Shown here piece by piece: positions 1 to 8,165 of a stretch of 64,000 nt of DNA. The stretch's first letter is position 1. Each line of letters opens with the position of its first letter. The DNA is from an uncultured Spirochaetaceae bacterium (GTDB lineage Bacteria; Spirochaetota; Spirochaetia; Sphaerochaetales; Sphaerochaetaceae). Position numbers and translations under genes: made by a program. The notes under the pieces were generated by a model. It ran no database searches. It saw only the letters and a program-made list of their open reading frames with translations, and was not told where the DNA came from. The stretch lies in assembly GCA_944390725.1 (NCBI GenBank), contig CALXQU010000001.1:186001-250000 (forward strand). The letters run 5' to 3'.

Positions 1-52
1 CGGAAATGAAATCAGGGATAGAATCAAGACATAAATCTAAGGAGATGATCTG

Positions 53-1057
53 ATGACATTTGCAGAGAAAATGAAAGGTCTTGCAAGAGATGCCCACAAG
101 CATCTTGTTCTTCCTGAAGGTCTTGAGCCAAGGACCGTCCGCGCGGCAAGGATGATTGCCGACGAAGGCATCGCCGCTTCCGTGACGCTTATCGGCAATG
201 AGGCAGAGGTGAAGGCCAATGCGGAGAAGCTCGGCGTATCGCTGGAAGGAATCGAGATCTGCGATCCTGAGAAGAGCGACAAGCTCGCTGAGTTCGCGAA
301 GGAATACTATGAGCTCAGGAAGCATAAGGGGATGACGGAGGAGCAGGCCGCCATAGATATCAAGGACAAGCTCAGGTGGGGTTCCATGCTCGTCCACCTC
401 GGCTATGCCGATGCGATGGTAGCAGGTGCGGAGAGCACGACTGCCGATGTGCTCAGGGCTGCCCTGACGATCATCAAGACAAAGCCCGGCATCAAGAGCG
501 CATCATCATGCTTCGTGATGGCGACGGACAAGAAGCAGTACGGGACGAACGGATCGCTGATCTTCTCCGACTGCGCCACCATCCCCAATCCGACATCGGA
601 GCAGCTTGCGGAAATCGCGGAGGAAGCTGCCAACAGCTGCCGCGTATTCCTCAACGCTGAGCCTATCGTCTCCCTCCTCTCCTACTCAACGAAGGGGTCG
701 GCCAAGGGCGAGCTCATCGACAAGGTGAAGAACGCACTTGAGCTCGTGAAGGCGAAGTGCCCTGACCTGAAGATCGACGGAGAGCTCCAGCTTGACGCAT
801 CCATCGAGCCATCTGTAGCGGCTCTCAAGGCCAAGGGATCCGATGTAGCCGGGAAGGCCAACGTCCTGGTCTTCCCTGACCTGCAGGCAGGCAATATCGG
901 CTACAAGCTCGTGCAGCGCTTCGCAGGGGCAGAGGCTTACGGCCCGATACTCCAGGGATTCGCGAAGCCTGTCTCCGACCTCTCAAGGGGATGCTCCGAC
1001 GAGGATATCGTAGTGACAGCAGCAATCACGCTCGCACAGGCCGGTGCGCTCAGCTGA
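53..1057 (+). CDS. pta: phosphate acetyltransferase
   Basis: Interconverts acetyl-CoA and acetyl phosphate in the cytoplasm, the first half of the Pta-AckA route that makes ATP and acetate in fermenters. The 334-residue product has the single-domain PTA_PTB length, without the long N-terminal extension of enterobacterial Pta. It opens with FAEKMKGLARDAHKHLVLPEG and carries the family stretches MVAGAESTTADVLRAAL near residue 125 and VFPDLQAGNIGYKLVQR near residue 277. The ATG is preceded by AAGGAG at about 39-44 with good spacing. No acetate kinase gene is in view; it could lie just upstream of the window. The 3' end overlaps the convergent rsmA by 8 bp. Identification is firm. Confidence 0.95.
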   Translation: MTFAEKMKGLARDAHKHLVLPEGLEPRTVRAARMIADEGIAASVTLIGNEAEVKANAEKLGVSLEGIEICDPEKSDKLAEFAKEYYELRKHKGMTEEQAAIDIKDKLRWGSMLVHLGYADAMVAGAESTTADVLRAALTIIKTKPGIKSASSCFVMATDKKQYGTNGSLIFSDCATIPNPTSEQLAEIAEEAANSCRVFLNAEPIVSLLSYSTKGSAKGELIDKVKNALELVKAKCPDLKIDGELQLDASIEPSVAALKAKGSDVAGKANVLVFPDLQAGNIGYKLVQRFAGAEAYGPILQGFAKPVSDLSRGCSDEDIVVTAAITLAQAGALS

Positions 1058-1880
1058 AGGCCCGGGCAAGCTCTATAAGCTTTTCGGAAGAGAGGGTCTC
1101 GGCCCTCTCTTTTCCTGTCAGCCCGCACGAGGAGAAGGCCTCATCCATCCTGGCTGAGAACGGCGTCGGGGCAAGGTTGTTCCTTATCGTCTTCCTCCGC
1201 TGCGAGAAAAGGGACCTGACCAGCGGCAGCAGCACCTTCCTGTCCTCTTCCGGCAGGAGGGATTCCCGACGCCTCATCACCACCACCGCGCTGTCGACGC
1301 GGGGGGCGGGGAAGAAGCTCCCTGCCTTGATGACAAGGGGCATCGTATTGACGTAATCAAGCTGGGTGAGCACTGAGAAGGAGGAATAGTCGGCATCGCC
1401 GGGCTTTGCCCTCATCCTGTCAGCGACCTCACGCTGCAGAGTGAACACCATGAGCGGCGGCAGATAGGAGTTCTCGATAAGCCGCGCAATGATCTGCGAC
1501 CCGACATTATACGGCAGGTTTCCGACGATCCTGTCCGCATCCATCGGACGCTGGAAGAGCGTCTTGAGCGCATCGCCCTCTACAAGCGTGAAATCATCAT
1601 CGGCGAAGGCCTGGCTGCGCAGTATCGACGCAAAGCCATGGTCGATCTCGAACGCCGTCACCGCAGCGCCTGCCTTCAGCAGCAGATGGGTTATGGCACC
1701 GAGTCCGGGGCCTACTTCCCAGACCTCCATCCCCTTCTCCAGCTCCATCGCCTGCACTATACGCTCCCTGGCATCTTCGGAGAGCAGGAAGTTCTGGCCG
1801 AACTTCTTCGTCATCGCAAGGCCATTGTCCTCAAGGACCTTCTGGATAGAGAATATGCTGCTGTAATTCAGTGACCACAT
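1050..1880 (-). CDS. rsmA: 16S rRNA dimethyladenosine transferase RsmA/KsgA
   Basis: Dimethylates the two adjacent adenines in the helix 45 loop of 16S rRNA during 30S maturation. The 276-residue protein has KKFGQNFLL near residue 25, the SAM-binding GPGLGAIT motif near residue 58 and the catalytic NLPYN motif near residue 120. I keep the first ATG because family members such as B. subtilis KsgA have an N-terminal stretch like IQKVLEDNGLAMTKK before the FGQNFL motif; a shorter start at M23 (1814) is possible. It starts 4 nt after the comEC stop, so translation is probably coupled. The product is cytoplasmic and ribosome-associated. Confidence 0.93.
   Translation of the reverse strand: MWSLNYSSIFSIQKVLEDNGLAMTKKFGQNFLLSEDARERIVQAMELEKGMEVWEVGPGLGAITHLLLKAGAAVTAFEIDHGFASILRSQAFADDDFTLVEGDALKTLFQRPMDADRIVGNLPYNVGSQIIARLIENSYLPPLMVFTLQREVADRMRAKPGDADYSSFSVLTQLDYVNTMPLVIKAGSFFPAPRVDSAVVVMRRRESLLPEEDRKVLLPLVRSLFSQRRKTIRNNLAPTPFSARMDEAFSSCGLTGKERAETLSSEKLIELARAFS
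1089..1113 (+). terminator. pta terminator inside rsmA coding sequence
   Basis: A perfect 8-bp stem AGAGAGGG/CCCTCTCT (1089-1096 and 1103-1110) with a 6-nt loop is followed by TTTT, reading on the plus strand. It lies inside the last codons of the convergent rsmA gene. Confidence 0.7.
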
Positions 1881-1884
1881 GGCA

Positions 1885-3219
1885 TCAGGATACCCTAATA
1901 GCCACCTTGTTTGCTATACGGGACCTGATGGATCCGACTGCTGCAAGGAACAGCGATGCAGCAGCCATAACGGCGTACGGGACCATATCATCAGCCATCG
2001 GCACAGCCGCTGCCAGGGAGAAGAATGCGGATACTGCCATGAAGAGGAGTTCCATCACGATGCCAAGCGGCGGGAATGCGAGGACCGCAAGTGAGACACC
2101 CATATAAGCGGTGACCAGGGCATTGGCCGGCATCGTCGTGATGATGGAGCCGAGCGTATAGCTTCCGAAGGCCATCACCGTCAGGGGTATCGAGAAGAGC
2201 AGCGCGGCCATCGAGGAAGAGACCGCCGATGATACCCTGTATGGTATGGGAAGCAGCGTGCGTATCCCCTCATCGATGGCGCCTGATAGCAGGAAGATGC
2301 CCCCAAGGGCGATGAACGAGAACTGGGCGCCGAGGTCCACGGCAGCTTCAGGATAGAATGCGAAGAGGATGAGTGCCGAAAGCGCGAAGCCATCCTCTCC
2401 GCTTGAGGAGAAGCGGAGAGCCAATCTGTATATGAAGGCCCGCAGCAGGGACGGCCTCATGCCGGAGAGGAACGTGAAGAAGGCCAGGAAGCAGACGATA
2501 GCGGCTTCACGTACCTTTGATGGCAGGAAGAAGAGCATCCTCGAGGCAATCATCGCCAGTATCGAGAGATGCATGCCTGAGAGGGCGAGCACATGGGCAA
2601 GCCCCGCCATCCTGGCTGCATCCCCCGCCTCATACATCCCCCACTCCCCGGTGCCGAGGATAAGGCGCAGGGCCAGCTCCCCTGCCTCCCCATGGACGGA
2701 GAGCCTCTCCCTGATGGCCGAGCGCATCATGACGCGTATAGACGAAAGCAGTGAACGTGAGATAAGCACCGCGCCATCTGCATAGAAGACCGGTCCCGAC
2801 ACGCGGCCCGGCAGATAGAGCCTGTCCCCTGAGGCAGCATCGGCCTGCGAGGATATGACATAGACAGACCCGGATGCCGATGACAGCATCCCTTCCCCGT
2901 CTTCCGCGGCAACCAGGGTGGCACGGAAGCCTACGCTTCTGTACCGGCGCTGCACGCTGTCCTGCTGGGCCTCGGCGATTACGGCCCTGACGGCATGCGC
3001 CTCGATGCCATACGAAGGGGAGGCATCGGGCATGAACCTCAGCACTGCAAGGAGGAGGGCCGCGCATTCAACAAGCGCAAGCGAAAGCCCTTGCAGGCCT
3101 GCAGCTGCGGAGCAGGCGGCAAGGACCATGATGACGAAGAGCGCCGGCAGTGGATCTGAAGGCGCTGCCGGCACTGCCCAGAAAACGAATATAACAAGCG
3201 GGACTGCCAGGTAGCTCAT
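1885..3219 (-). CDS. comEC: ComEC/Rec2-family competence membrane protein, short form
   Basis: Predicted inner-membrane channel for single-stranded DNA uptake. The 444-residue protein begins with several hydrophobic segments, has an OB-like soluble part (about residues 75-165), then the Competence core with the family motif HVLALSGMHLSIL near residue 205 and about eight further membrane spans. It stops after the membrane core, so the C-terminal metallo-beta-lactamase-like domain of full-length ComEC is missing. The gene follows the phosphohexomutase by 44 nt and is followed closely by rsmA. There is only a weak AGG before the ATG; TATATA lies 4 nt upstream of it. Family assignment is good; function in transformation is inferred. 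Confidence 0.85.
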   Translation of the reverse strand: MSYLAVPLVIFVFWAVPAAPSDPLPALFVIMVLAACSAAAGLQGLSLALVECAALLLAVLRFMPDASPSYGIEAHAVRAVIAEAQQDSVQRRYRSVGFRATLVAAEDGEGMLSSASGSVYVISSQADAASGDRLYLPGRVSGPVFYADGAVLISRSLLSSIRVMMRSAIRERLSVHGEAGELALRLILGTGEWGMYEAGDAARMAGLAHVLALSGMHLSILAMIASRMLFFLPSKVREAAIVCFLAFFTFLSGMRPSLLRAFIYRLALRFSSSGEDGFALSALILFAFYPEAAVDLGAQFSFIALGGIFLLSGAIDEGIRTLLPIPYRVSSAVSSSMAALLFSIPLTVMAFGSYTLGSIITTMPANALVTAYMGVSLAVLAFPPLGIVMELLFMAVSAFFSLAAAVPMADDMVPYAVMAAASLFLAAVGSIRSRIANKVAIRVS

Positions 3220-3263
3220 GACCTATATACGCCGCAGGATGCGGTTCCTGACAGTCCGTCCCC

Positions 3264-4982
3264 TCAGAGAAGCGCCTGCTGGAACTCAGCCTTTATGCTG
3301 GGAGCAGCGGCTTCCAGGGCCTTCCTGCCCCCTTCTCCCTCGGTAAGGAAGAGGTAGTACTTGATCTTCGGCTCCGTACCGGAAGGACGCACGACGAGCT
3401 TCTCACCGCTCTCGAAGCGGAAGATGAGCACATCTGACTTCGGGAATCCCGTATTCTCGCCCATCAGGTCCTCCTTCGCGGCAATCGTCCTGCCCGCGAT
3501 AGCAGCCCCCTTGCCCTTGGACCTGAGGTCAGCCATGATGGATGCCATCTTGGCCTTGCCTTCCGCGCCATCGTACTCAGCGGAGAATACGACCTCCGTC
3601 GAATAGCCATGCTCAGCATAGATCTCATCAAGCCTCTGGATGAGCGTCTTGCCCTGGGATTCCCAGTAGCACATCATCTCGACAGCTGCCACGGATGAGG
3701 AGACGGCATCCTTGTCATGCACCTGGCTGACAGTCAGGAATCCATAGCTCTCCTCGCATCCGAAGAGGAAGCGGCGTCCGGGGTTGTCTCCCCTGTCGAT
3801 CCTGTCGATCTCCTCCGCGATGTACTTGAAGCCGGTAAGCACATCCTTGCATTCGCCGCCATTGCTTTCCGCGATCTTCCTGACGATATCCGTGGTGACG
3901 AGGGACTTGGCGACGAACGGGATCTCCTTACCTCCCTGTTCCTTATATGTCAGCATGAGGTAATCGATGAGCAGCGTCGCTATCTGGTTGCCGGTAAGCA
4001 GCTTATATGACTTCTTGTCAGGCCCTTCCGGGATGGCGATGCCGAGCCTGTCGGCATCAGGGTCCGTACCGAGCACGATATCGGCACCGATCTCCTTGGC
4101 CAGGCTGATGACCTTCGTCATCGCCTCCGCGCTCTCGGGGTTGGGAAGCTTGACTGTCGGGAAGCTGCCGTCGGGAAGCTCCTGCTCCGCCACTACCGAT
4201 ACCGAGATCCCCAGCTCGGAAAGCATATGCCTTACCGGGATATTGCCGGATCCATGCAGAGGCGTATATGCGACCTTGACCGAGCTCCTGCGGATAAGGT
4301 CAACGCGCCTGAGCGATGCCATCACCATGGCGTAGTATGCCTTGTCGACATCCTCGGGAACCGATGTGAGGAGGCCTGACTTCCTCGCATCTTCCTCGGT
4401 GACCTCGCGGATATCCTCCGGGGATACCGCATTGGCCAGCTTCGCGATGCCTATGTCATGCGGCGGGGTTACCTGGCCGCCATGGCTCCAGTACACCTTA
4501 TAGCCATTGTACTTGGACGGGTTGTGGCTTGCCGTGATGACGATGCCTGCCGAGGCCTTGAGATACCTCGTGGCGAATGAGAGCATCGGCACGGGGCGCA
4601 GCGAATCATAGAGATATACCCTGACGCCGTTGGCGGCAAGCACCCTCGCGGCGCTATGGGCGAACTCGGAGGAGAACAGCCTCGAGTCATATGCGATGAC
4701 GCAGGACGGATCGGCGCAGTTCTCCCTGAGATACCCGCTCAGCCCCTGGGTCACCTTGCATACCATGAATGTATTGATCCTGTTCGTACCGCCGCCGATG
4801 ACGCCGCGCATGCCCGCGGTCCCGAATGCAAGCGATGTATAGAATCTGTCATAGAGGCCTTCCCAATCCTCCATCTCGATAGCGTTCTCGACCTCCTCCC
4901 TGAAGACACGGTCCTTCTCTGCCCCCACATAGGCTCTGGCCTTTGCGAGGATATCCTCCTTCATCTTTTCGGTGAATTCCAT
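3264..4982 (-). CDS. phosphoglucomutase/phosphomannomutase (phospho-sugar mutase)
   Basis: Interconverts hexose 1- and 6-phosphates through a phosphoserine intermediate. The product from the chosen ATG has 572 residues, the length of the PgcA-type alpha-D-phosphohexomutases. Visible motifs are the phosphoserine loop TASHNPSKYNGYK near residue 140, the metal loop DPDADRLG near residue 300 and the phosphate-binding RPSGTEPKIKYYL near residue 530. I start at 4982 (MEFTEKMKED) because GAGGAG lies 5-6 nt upstream; a longer frame reaching 5045 would overlap the upstream gene and has no such site. The gene is 11 nt downstream of the HAD phosphatase, so the two are probably co-transcribed. Confidence 0.92.
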   Translation of the reverse strand: MEFTEKMKEDILAKARAYVGAEKDRVFREEVENAIEMEDWEGLYDRFYTSLAFGTAGMRGVIGGGTNRINTFMVCKVTQGLSGYLRENCADPSCVIAYDSRLFSSEFAHSAARVLAANGVRVYLYDSLRPVPMLSFATRYLKASAGIVITASHNPSKYNGYKVYWSHGGQVTPPHDIGIAKLANAVSPEDIREVTEEDARKSGLLTSVPEDVDKAYYAMVMASLRRVDLIRRSSVKVAYTPLHGSGNIPVRHMLSELGISVSVVAEQELPDGSFPTVKLPNPESAEAMTKVISLAKEIGADIVLGTDPDADRLGIAIPEGPDKKSYKLLTGNQIATLLIDYLMLTYKEQGGKEIPFVAKSLVTTDIVRKIAESNGGECKDVLTGFKYIAEEIDRIDRGDNPGRRFLFGCEESYGFLTVSQVHDKDAVSSSVAAVEMMCYWESQGKTLIQRLDEIYAEHGYSTEVVFSAEYDGAEGKAKMASIMADLRSKGKGAAIAGRTIAAKEDLMGENTGFPKSDVLIFRFESGEKLVVRPSGTEPKIKYYLFLTEGEGGRKALEAAAPSIKAEFQQALL

Positions 4983-4993
4983 GTTTTTCTCCT

Positions 4994-5674
4994 CTATTTT
5001 TCCATTGTACCACTCAAGAAGCCGCTCCGCGATATCCGATTCCACAGCTCACTGGCATTTTCGGAGGTTTCCTCGATGCCGGCCGCAGCCAGCTCCTCCC
5101 TGCTCCTGAAGCCCCAGGAGACGATGAATGTCCTTATCCCGGCCCTTCTGCCCGTCTCTGCATCGACCTCGCTGTCACCTACGAACATGGTCCTGTCCCT
5201 CTCCGGCGAGAGCGAGTCGGCAGCCTGCAGGAGGGCGGCCGGATCCGGCTTGAGCGGCACGCCTGGCCTCTCCCCTGCCGCATAGTCGAACTCCACCCCG
5301 CAGCCGGCTATGATCTCATGGAGGATGCCATCATCCTTGTTGGAGACGATGCCTATGCGTACGCCTCCGGCCTTCAGGCGCGAAAGGAGATCCTCCACCC
5401 CCGGATAGAACCTCGCATGCACGGCAGGATGGTTCCTGTAATAGCTTTTCATCAGCTGGAACATCAGCTCTTCCTCGCCTTCCTCGAGGCGCGGGCAGTG
5501 CTCTGCGGCGGCAGAGGCCATCGCGCGCCTCAGCCCCCTTCCCACATACCTGCGCACGTCATCAGGCGATGCCTCCGAGCCATCCCATGCCCTGAGCGCG
5601 TAATTGATGGCGCTCCTTATATCCTCAAGGGTATCGAACAACGTCCCGTCGAGATCGAACAGCACTGCTTCCAT
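4994..5674 (-). CDS. HAD-superfamily phosphatase, phosphoglycolate phosphatase-like
   Basis: A haloacid-dehalogenase hydrolase of the Gph/PgmB subgroup that probably dephosphorylates a small metabolite. The motifs are all present: LFDLDGTLFDT (nucleophile and acid Asp) at the N-terminus, IVSNKDD (motif II) around residue 115, KPDPAAL (motif III Lys) and VGDSEVDAETG (motif IV). I choose the ATG at 5674 because a TTCCCA-17-TATCGT promoter ends 7 nt before it; an upstream GTG at 5698 would add eight residues but has no ribosome-binding site. It is divergent from rlmI and leads a probable operon with the phosphohexomutase. The substrate cannot be read from sequence. Confidence 0.87.
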   Translation of the reverse strand: MEAVLFDLDGTLFDTLEDIRSAINYALRAWDGSEASPDDVRRYVGRGLRRAMASAAAEHCPRLEEGEEELMFQLMKSYYRNHPAVHARFYPGVEDLLSRLKAGGVRIGIVSNKDDGILHEIIAGCGVEFDYAAGERPGVPLKPDPAALLQAADSLSPERDRTMFVGDSEVDAETGRRAGIRTFIVSWGFRSREELAAAGIEETSENASELWNRISRSGFLSGTMEK

Positions 5675-5681
5675 GTTTTCC

Positions 5682-5710
5682 ACGATAGCTGTTTTCACTG
5701 ACGCTGGGAA
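5682..5710 (-). promoter_or_regulatory. candidate leaderless promoter of the HAD phosphatase gene
   Basis: On the minus strand TTCCCA (5705-5710), a 17-nt spacer and TATCGT (5682-5687) precede the ATG at 5674 by 7 nt. No Shine-Dalgarno sequence is present. Confidence 0.5.
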
Positions 5711-5721
5711 GACTGTACAAT
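5692..5721 (+). promoter_or_regulatory. candidate leaderless promoter of rlmI
   Basis: TTTTCA (5692-5697), an 18-nt spacer and TACAAT (5716-5721) precede ATG codons at 5723 and 5729. The second lies 7 nt after the -10 box, at the expected start of transcription. It overlaps the divergent promoter of the HAD phosphatase gene. Confidence 0.5.
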
Positions 5722-5728
5722 CATGGCT

Positions 5729-6952
5729 ATGTATTCGATAACGCTGGCATCAGGAAGGGAGAAGCTCCCGTTAAAGCATCATCCATGGGTATTCTCGGGC
5801 GCGATCGCATCGGTCACGCCGCCGTATTCATCCGCGGACTGGGCTGAGGTCCTCGCATCGGACGGGCGCTTCATCGCCTACGGCTACTATGACGAGAGGA
5901 GCCATATCGCGCTCCATCTGCTCTCATGGAAGCGCGATGAGCTTCCCGGCGACGGGCTTGTCAGGAAGCTGGTGAGGGAATCGGTGCTGAGGAGGAAGGA
6001 CCTTTTAAGGCTTGAAGATACCACGGCGCTGCGCCTGATACATGGCGAGGCCGACTTCCTGCCAGGAATCGCCGCGGACTGCTATGGCCGCGAGATCCGC
6101 ATCATCGTGTCCTCGAGATTCGCCGATGCGTTCCTGCCGGTGATAGCCTCCGAGCTGGATGCGATGCTCCATCCCTCGGTAATCGAATCGACTGTCGACA
6201 GGGCCTATTCTTCCTCAGAGGGGCTCTCCGAGAGGACCAGGCACTTCAGGGACGGTGCCGAGACGAAGGAAGGCGACGAGAGGGAGAACGCGCTCTTCAT
6301 CGAGAACGGGATATATTACGAGGCAGCATCCGGGAAGGGGCAGAAATCGGGCTTCTATGCTGACCAGAGGGACAACAGGCAGATTGCCGAAGGCTATGCC
6401 TCTGGACGCACGGTGCTGGACCTCTTCTCCTATACAGGGGCCTTCACGCTCCATATGCTCAGGGGCGGGGCACTCTCCGTGGATGCCGTCGATTCCTCGG
6501 AAAGCGCCCTCAGGCACCTCCTCTACCAGATCCACCTGAATGAGAACAAGGGCGTCCTTCCCCCGGGGTCGCGGGACAAGGTGGAGACGCACCAGGGCAA
6601 TGCCTTCGAATACATCAGGGGAATCGAAGGCGGGAAGTACGACATGATGATACTTGACCCGCCGAAGCTCGCGAAGACCAAATCGGCGCTCGAGCAGGCA
6701 GTCAAGGCCTACAAGGACCTCAACCGCGTCGCCATGGAGAAGATCAGGAACGGCGGCATCATCGCCACGTTCTCATGCTCTGGCGCGATGACGAGGGAGA
6801 ACCTGCAGACGGTCCTTTCATGGGCCGCGGCCGATGCAGGCGCCGAGGTCCAGATACTGAGGACGCTCTCCGCCGGGGAGGACCATCCGGTCAGGCTCTC
6901 CTTCCCTGAAAGCGAGTATCTCAAGGGATTCATGATCAGGGTCTGGAAATGA
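5729..6952 (+). CDS. rlmI: 23S rRNA m5C1962 methyltransferase RlmI family
   Basis: A class I SAM-dependent RNA methyltransferase with an N-terminal PUA-like domain (LKHHPWVFSGAI near residue 14). The central RlmI part carries KSGFYADQRDNR near residue 208, the SAM motif DLFSYTGAFTL near residue 230, LDPPKL near residue 310 and the catalytic SCSG near residue 350, as in E. coli RlmI. Full length is about 407 residues. I take ATG 5729, the third codon of the frame opening at 5723, because the -10 box ends just before 5723; no ribosome-binding site precedes either. It is divergent from the HAD phosphatase and its stop abuts that of corA. The exact rRNA target is by family inference. Confidence 0.9.
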   Translation: MYSITLASGREKLPLKHHPWVFSGAIASVTPPYSSADWAEVLASDGRFIAYGYYDERSHIALHLLSWKRDELPGDGLVRKLVRESVLRRKDLLRLEDTTALRLIHGEADFLPGIAADCYGREIRIIVSSRFADAFLPVIASELDAMLHPSVIESTVDRAYSSSEGLSERTRHFRDGAETKEGDERENALFIENGIYYEAASGKGQKSGFYADQRDNRQIAEGYASGRTVLDLFSYTGAFTLHMLRGGALSVDAVDSSESALRHLLYQIHLNENKGVLPPGSRDKVETHQGNAFEYIRGIEGGKYDMMILDPPKLAKTKSALEQAVKAYKDLNRVAMEKIRNGGIIATFSCSGAMTRENLQTVLSWAAADAGAEVQILRTLSAGEDHPVRLSFPESEYLKGFMIRVWK

Positions 6953-7978
6953 TCAGTCCCCTTCCAGGACTTCCTTCTTCCTCCTGAGGTACTTGACCTC
7001 GGAGGGAGTGCGCTCGTCCTTGCCCCTCCTGCGCTTCTCGCCGAGGTTGGCACGGATCAGCGACCTGCTCTTCCTGTCGGATATCAGCCAGGAGCCGATG
7101 ATGGCAGCCAGGGCGCAGAGCCCCAGCAGGAGGAGCCATGCGAACGGCCTGCCGACAAGGGGAAGGTCCACGTTCATGCCGAAGAAGCCCGTTATGAAGG
7201 TGGGGAACATGAGGCTGAGCGAGATTACCGTGAGCCGCTTCATGATGAGGTTCATGTTATTGCCGATGACGGAGGCGAAGGCATCCATCGTCCCCGTGAG
7301 GATATCCGAATAGATATTGGCCATCGCGATAGCCTGCCTGTTATCGATGATGGAATCCTCCAGGAACTCCCTCTCATCATCGCTGTTGAGATGGAAGAGC
7401 GGCGTCTTCTGCAGCTTCTCGAACAGCAGCTGGTTATCCGTCAGGCCCGTCGTGAGGTAGACAAGCGACTTCTGTATCTGCAGGAGCTGGATCAGCTCAT
7501 AGTTCATGATCGACTTGTGCAGCTGCTCCTCGACGATATCCTTCTGCCTGTTGATATACTTCAGGAGCCTGATGTAGACAAGGGCCGCGCGGCCGAGGAT
7601 GGAGATGACGAATCCCTCCTTGGTATCGACAGGGCACTGCCTGAAGCGATGGCGCGCGAAGTCATCGATGACGACGCTGTCGCCGCGGCATATAGTGATG
7701 ACCTTATCAGGGAAGAGGACGATGCCGAGAGGTATCGATGTCCTCTCCAGCGGCTTATCCTCATCCTCCTCGGCTGAGGGCAGGCGGCAGATGATGACCG
7801 TGTAGTCATCCTCGCGCTCGATCCTGCTCTGCTCATCGGCATCCATGATATCGGCAAGCAGCTCCGATGAGATCATGAACTCATCGGTCAGGACCGAGAT
7901 ATCATCCTTATCAAGCTCCCGGGCATCAATCCATGTGAACTGCTGCTGCGGGGATAAATCATTCCTCTTTGCGATCAT
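6953..7978 (-). CDS. corA: CorA-family magnesium/divalent cation transporter
   Basis: A homopentameric inner-membrane Mg2+ channel. The 341-residue protein has the long cytoplasmic alpha/beta and helical domain, then two transmembrane segments close to the C-terminus. The signature GMN is present in FGMNVDLP between the two spans. The C-terminal tail after TM2 is long and rich in Lys and Arg (about 45 residues, ending KYLRRKKEVLEGD), longer than the short basic tail of typical CorA. A GGGAG site precedes the ATG. The gene is convergent with rlmI with adjacent stops and divergent from ltaE across a 184-bp gap. Confidence 0.93.
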   Translation of the reverse strand: MIAKRNDLSPQQQFTWIDARELDKDDISVLTDEFMISSELLADIMDADEQSRIEREDDYTVIICRLPSAEEDEDKPLERTSIPLGIVLFPDKVITICRGDSVVIDDFARHRFRQCPVDTKEGFVISILGRAALVYIRLLKYINRQKDIVEEQLHKSIMNYELIQLLQIQKSLVYLTTGLTDNQLLFEKLQKTPLFHLNSDDEREFLEDSIIDNRQAIAMANIYSDILTGTMDAFASVIGNNMNLIMKRLTVISLSLMFPTFITGFFGMNVDLPLVGRPFAWLLLLGLCALAAIIGSWLISDRKSRSLIRANLGEKRRRGKDERTPSEVKYLRRKKEVLEGD

Positions 7979-8118
7979 ATAGGCTCTCCCAAGCCTTCAG
8001 ATCATCTGCTGCATCCGAAGGCTCTATCGTAGGTATTCTTTCTAGGTAAAGGTTTTATACTGCCGCCTTCGTCCATGCTTGTCTCCTTGCATCCTGATAG
8101 TACCACAAGCGCCTGCCA

Positions 8119-8147
8119 ATGACAAACCTCAAAAGACATCCTAGAAT
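8119..8147 (+). promoter_or_regulatory. candidate promoter of ltaE
   Basis: ATGACA (8119-8124), a 17-nt spacer and TAGAAT (8142-8147). The predicted start near 8154 gives a leader of about 12 nt holding AGGAGG at 8155-8160, so this gene is not leaderless. Confidence 0.55.
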
Positions 8148-8165
8148 GCCCATCAGGAGGCCATG

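Noticed and set aside
1830..1900. Leaderless promoter for rsmA
   Set aside because: TATCCT ends 6 nt before the ATG but there is no -35-like hexamer at 16-18 nt, and the comEC stop lies just upstream, so coupling is the simpler explanation.
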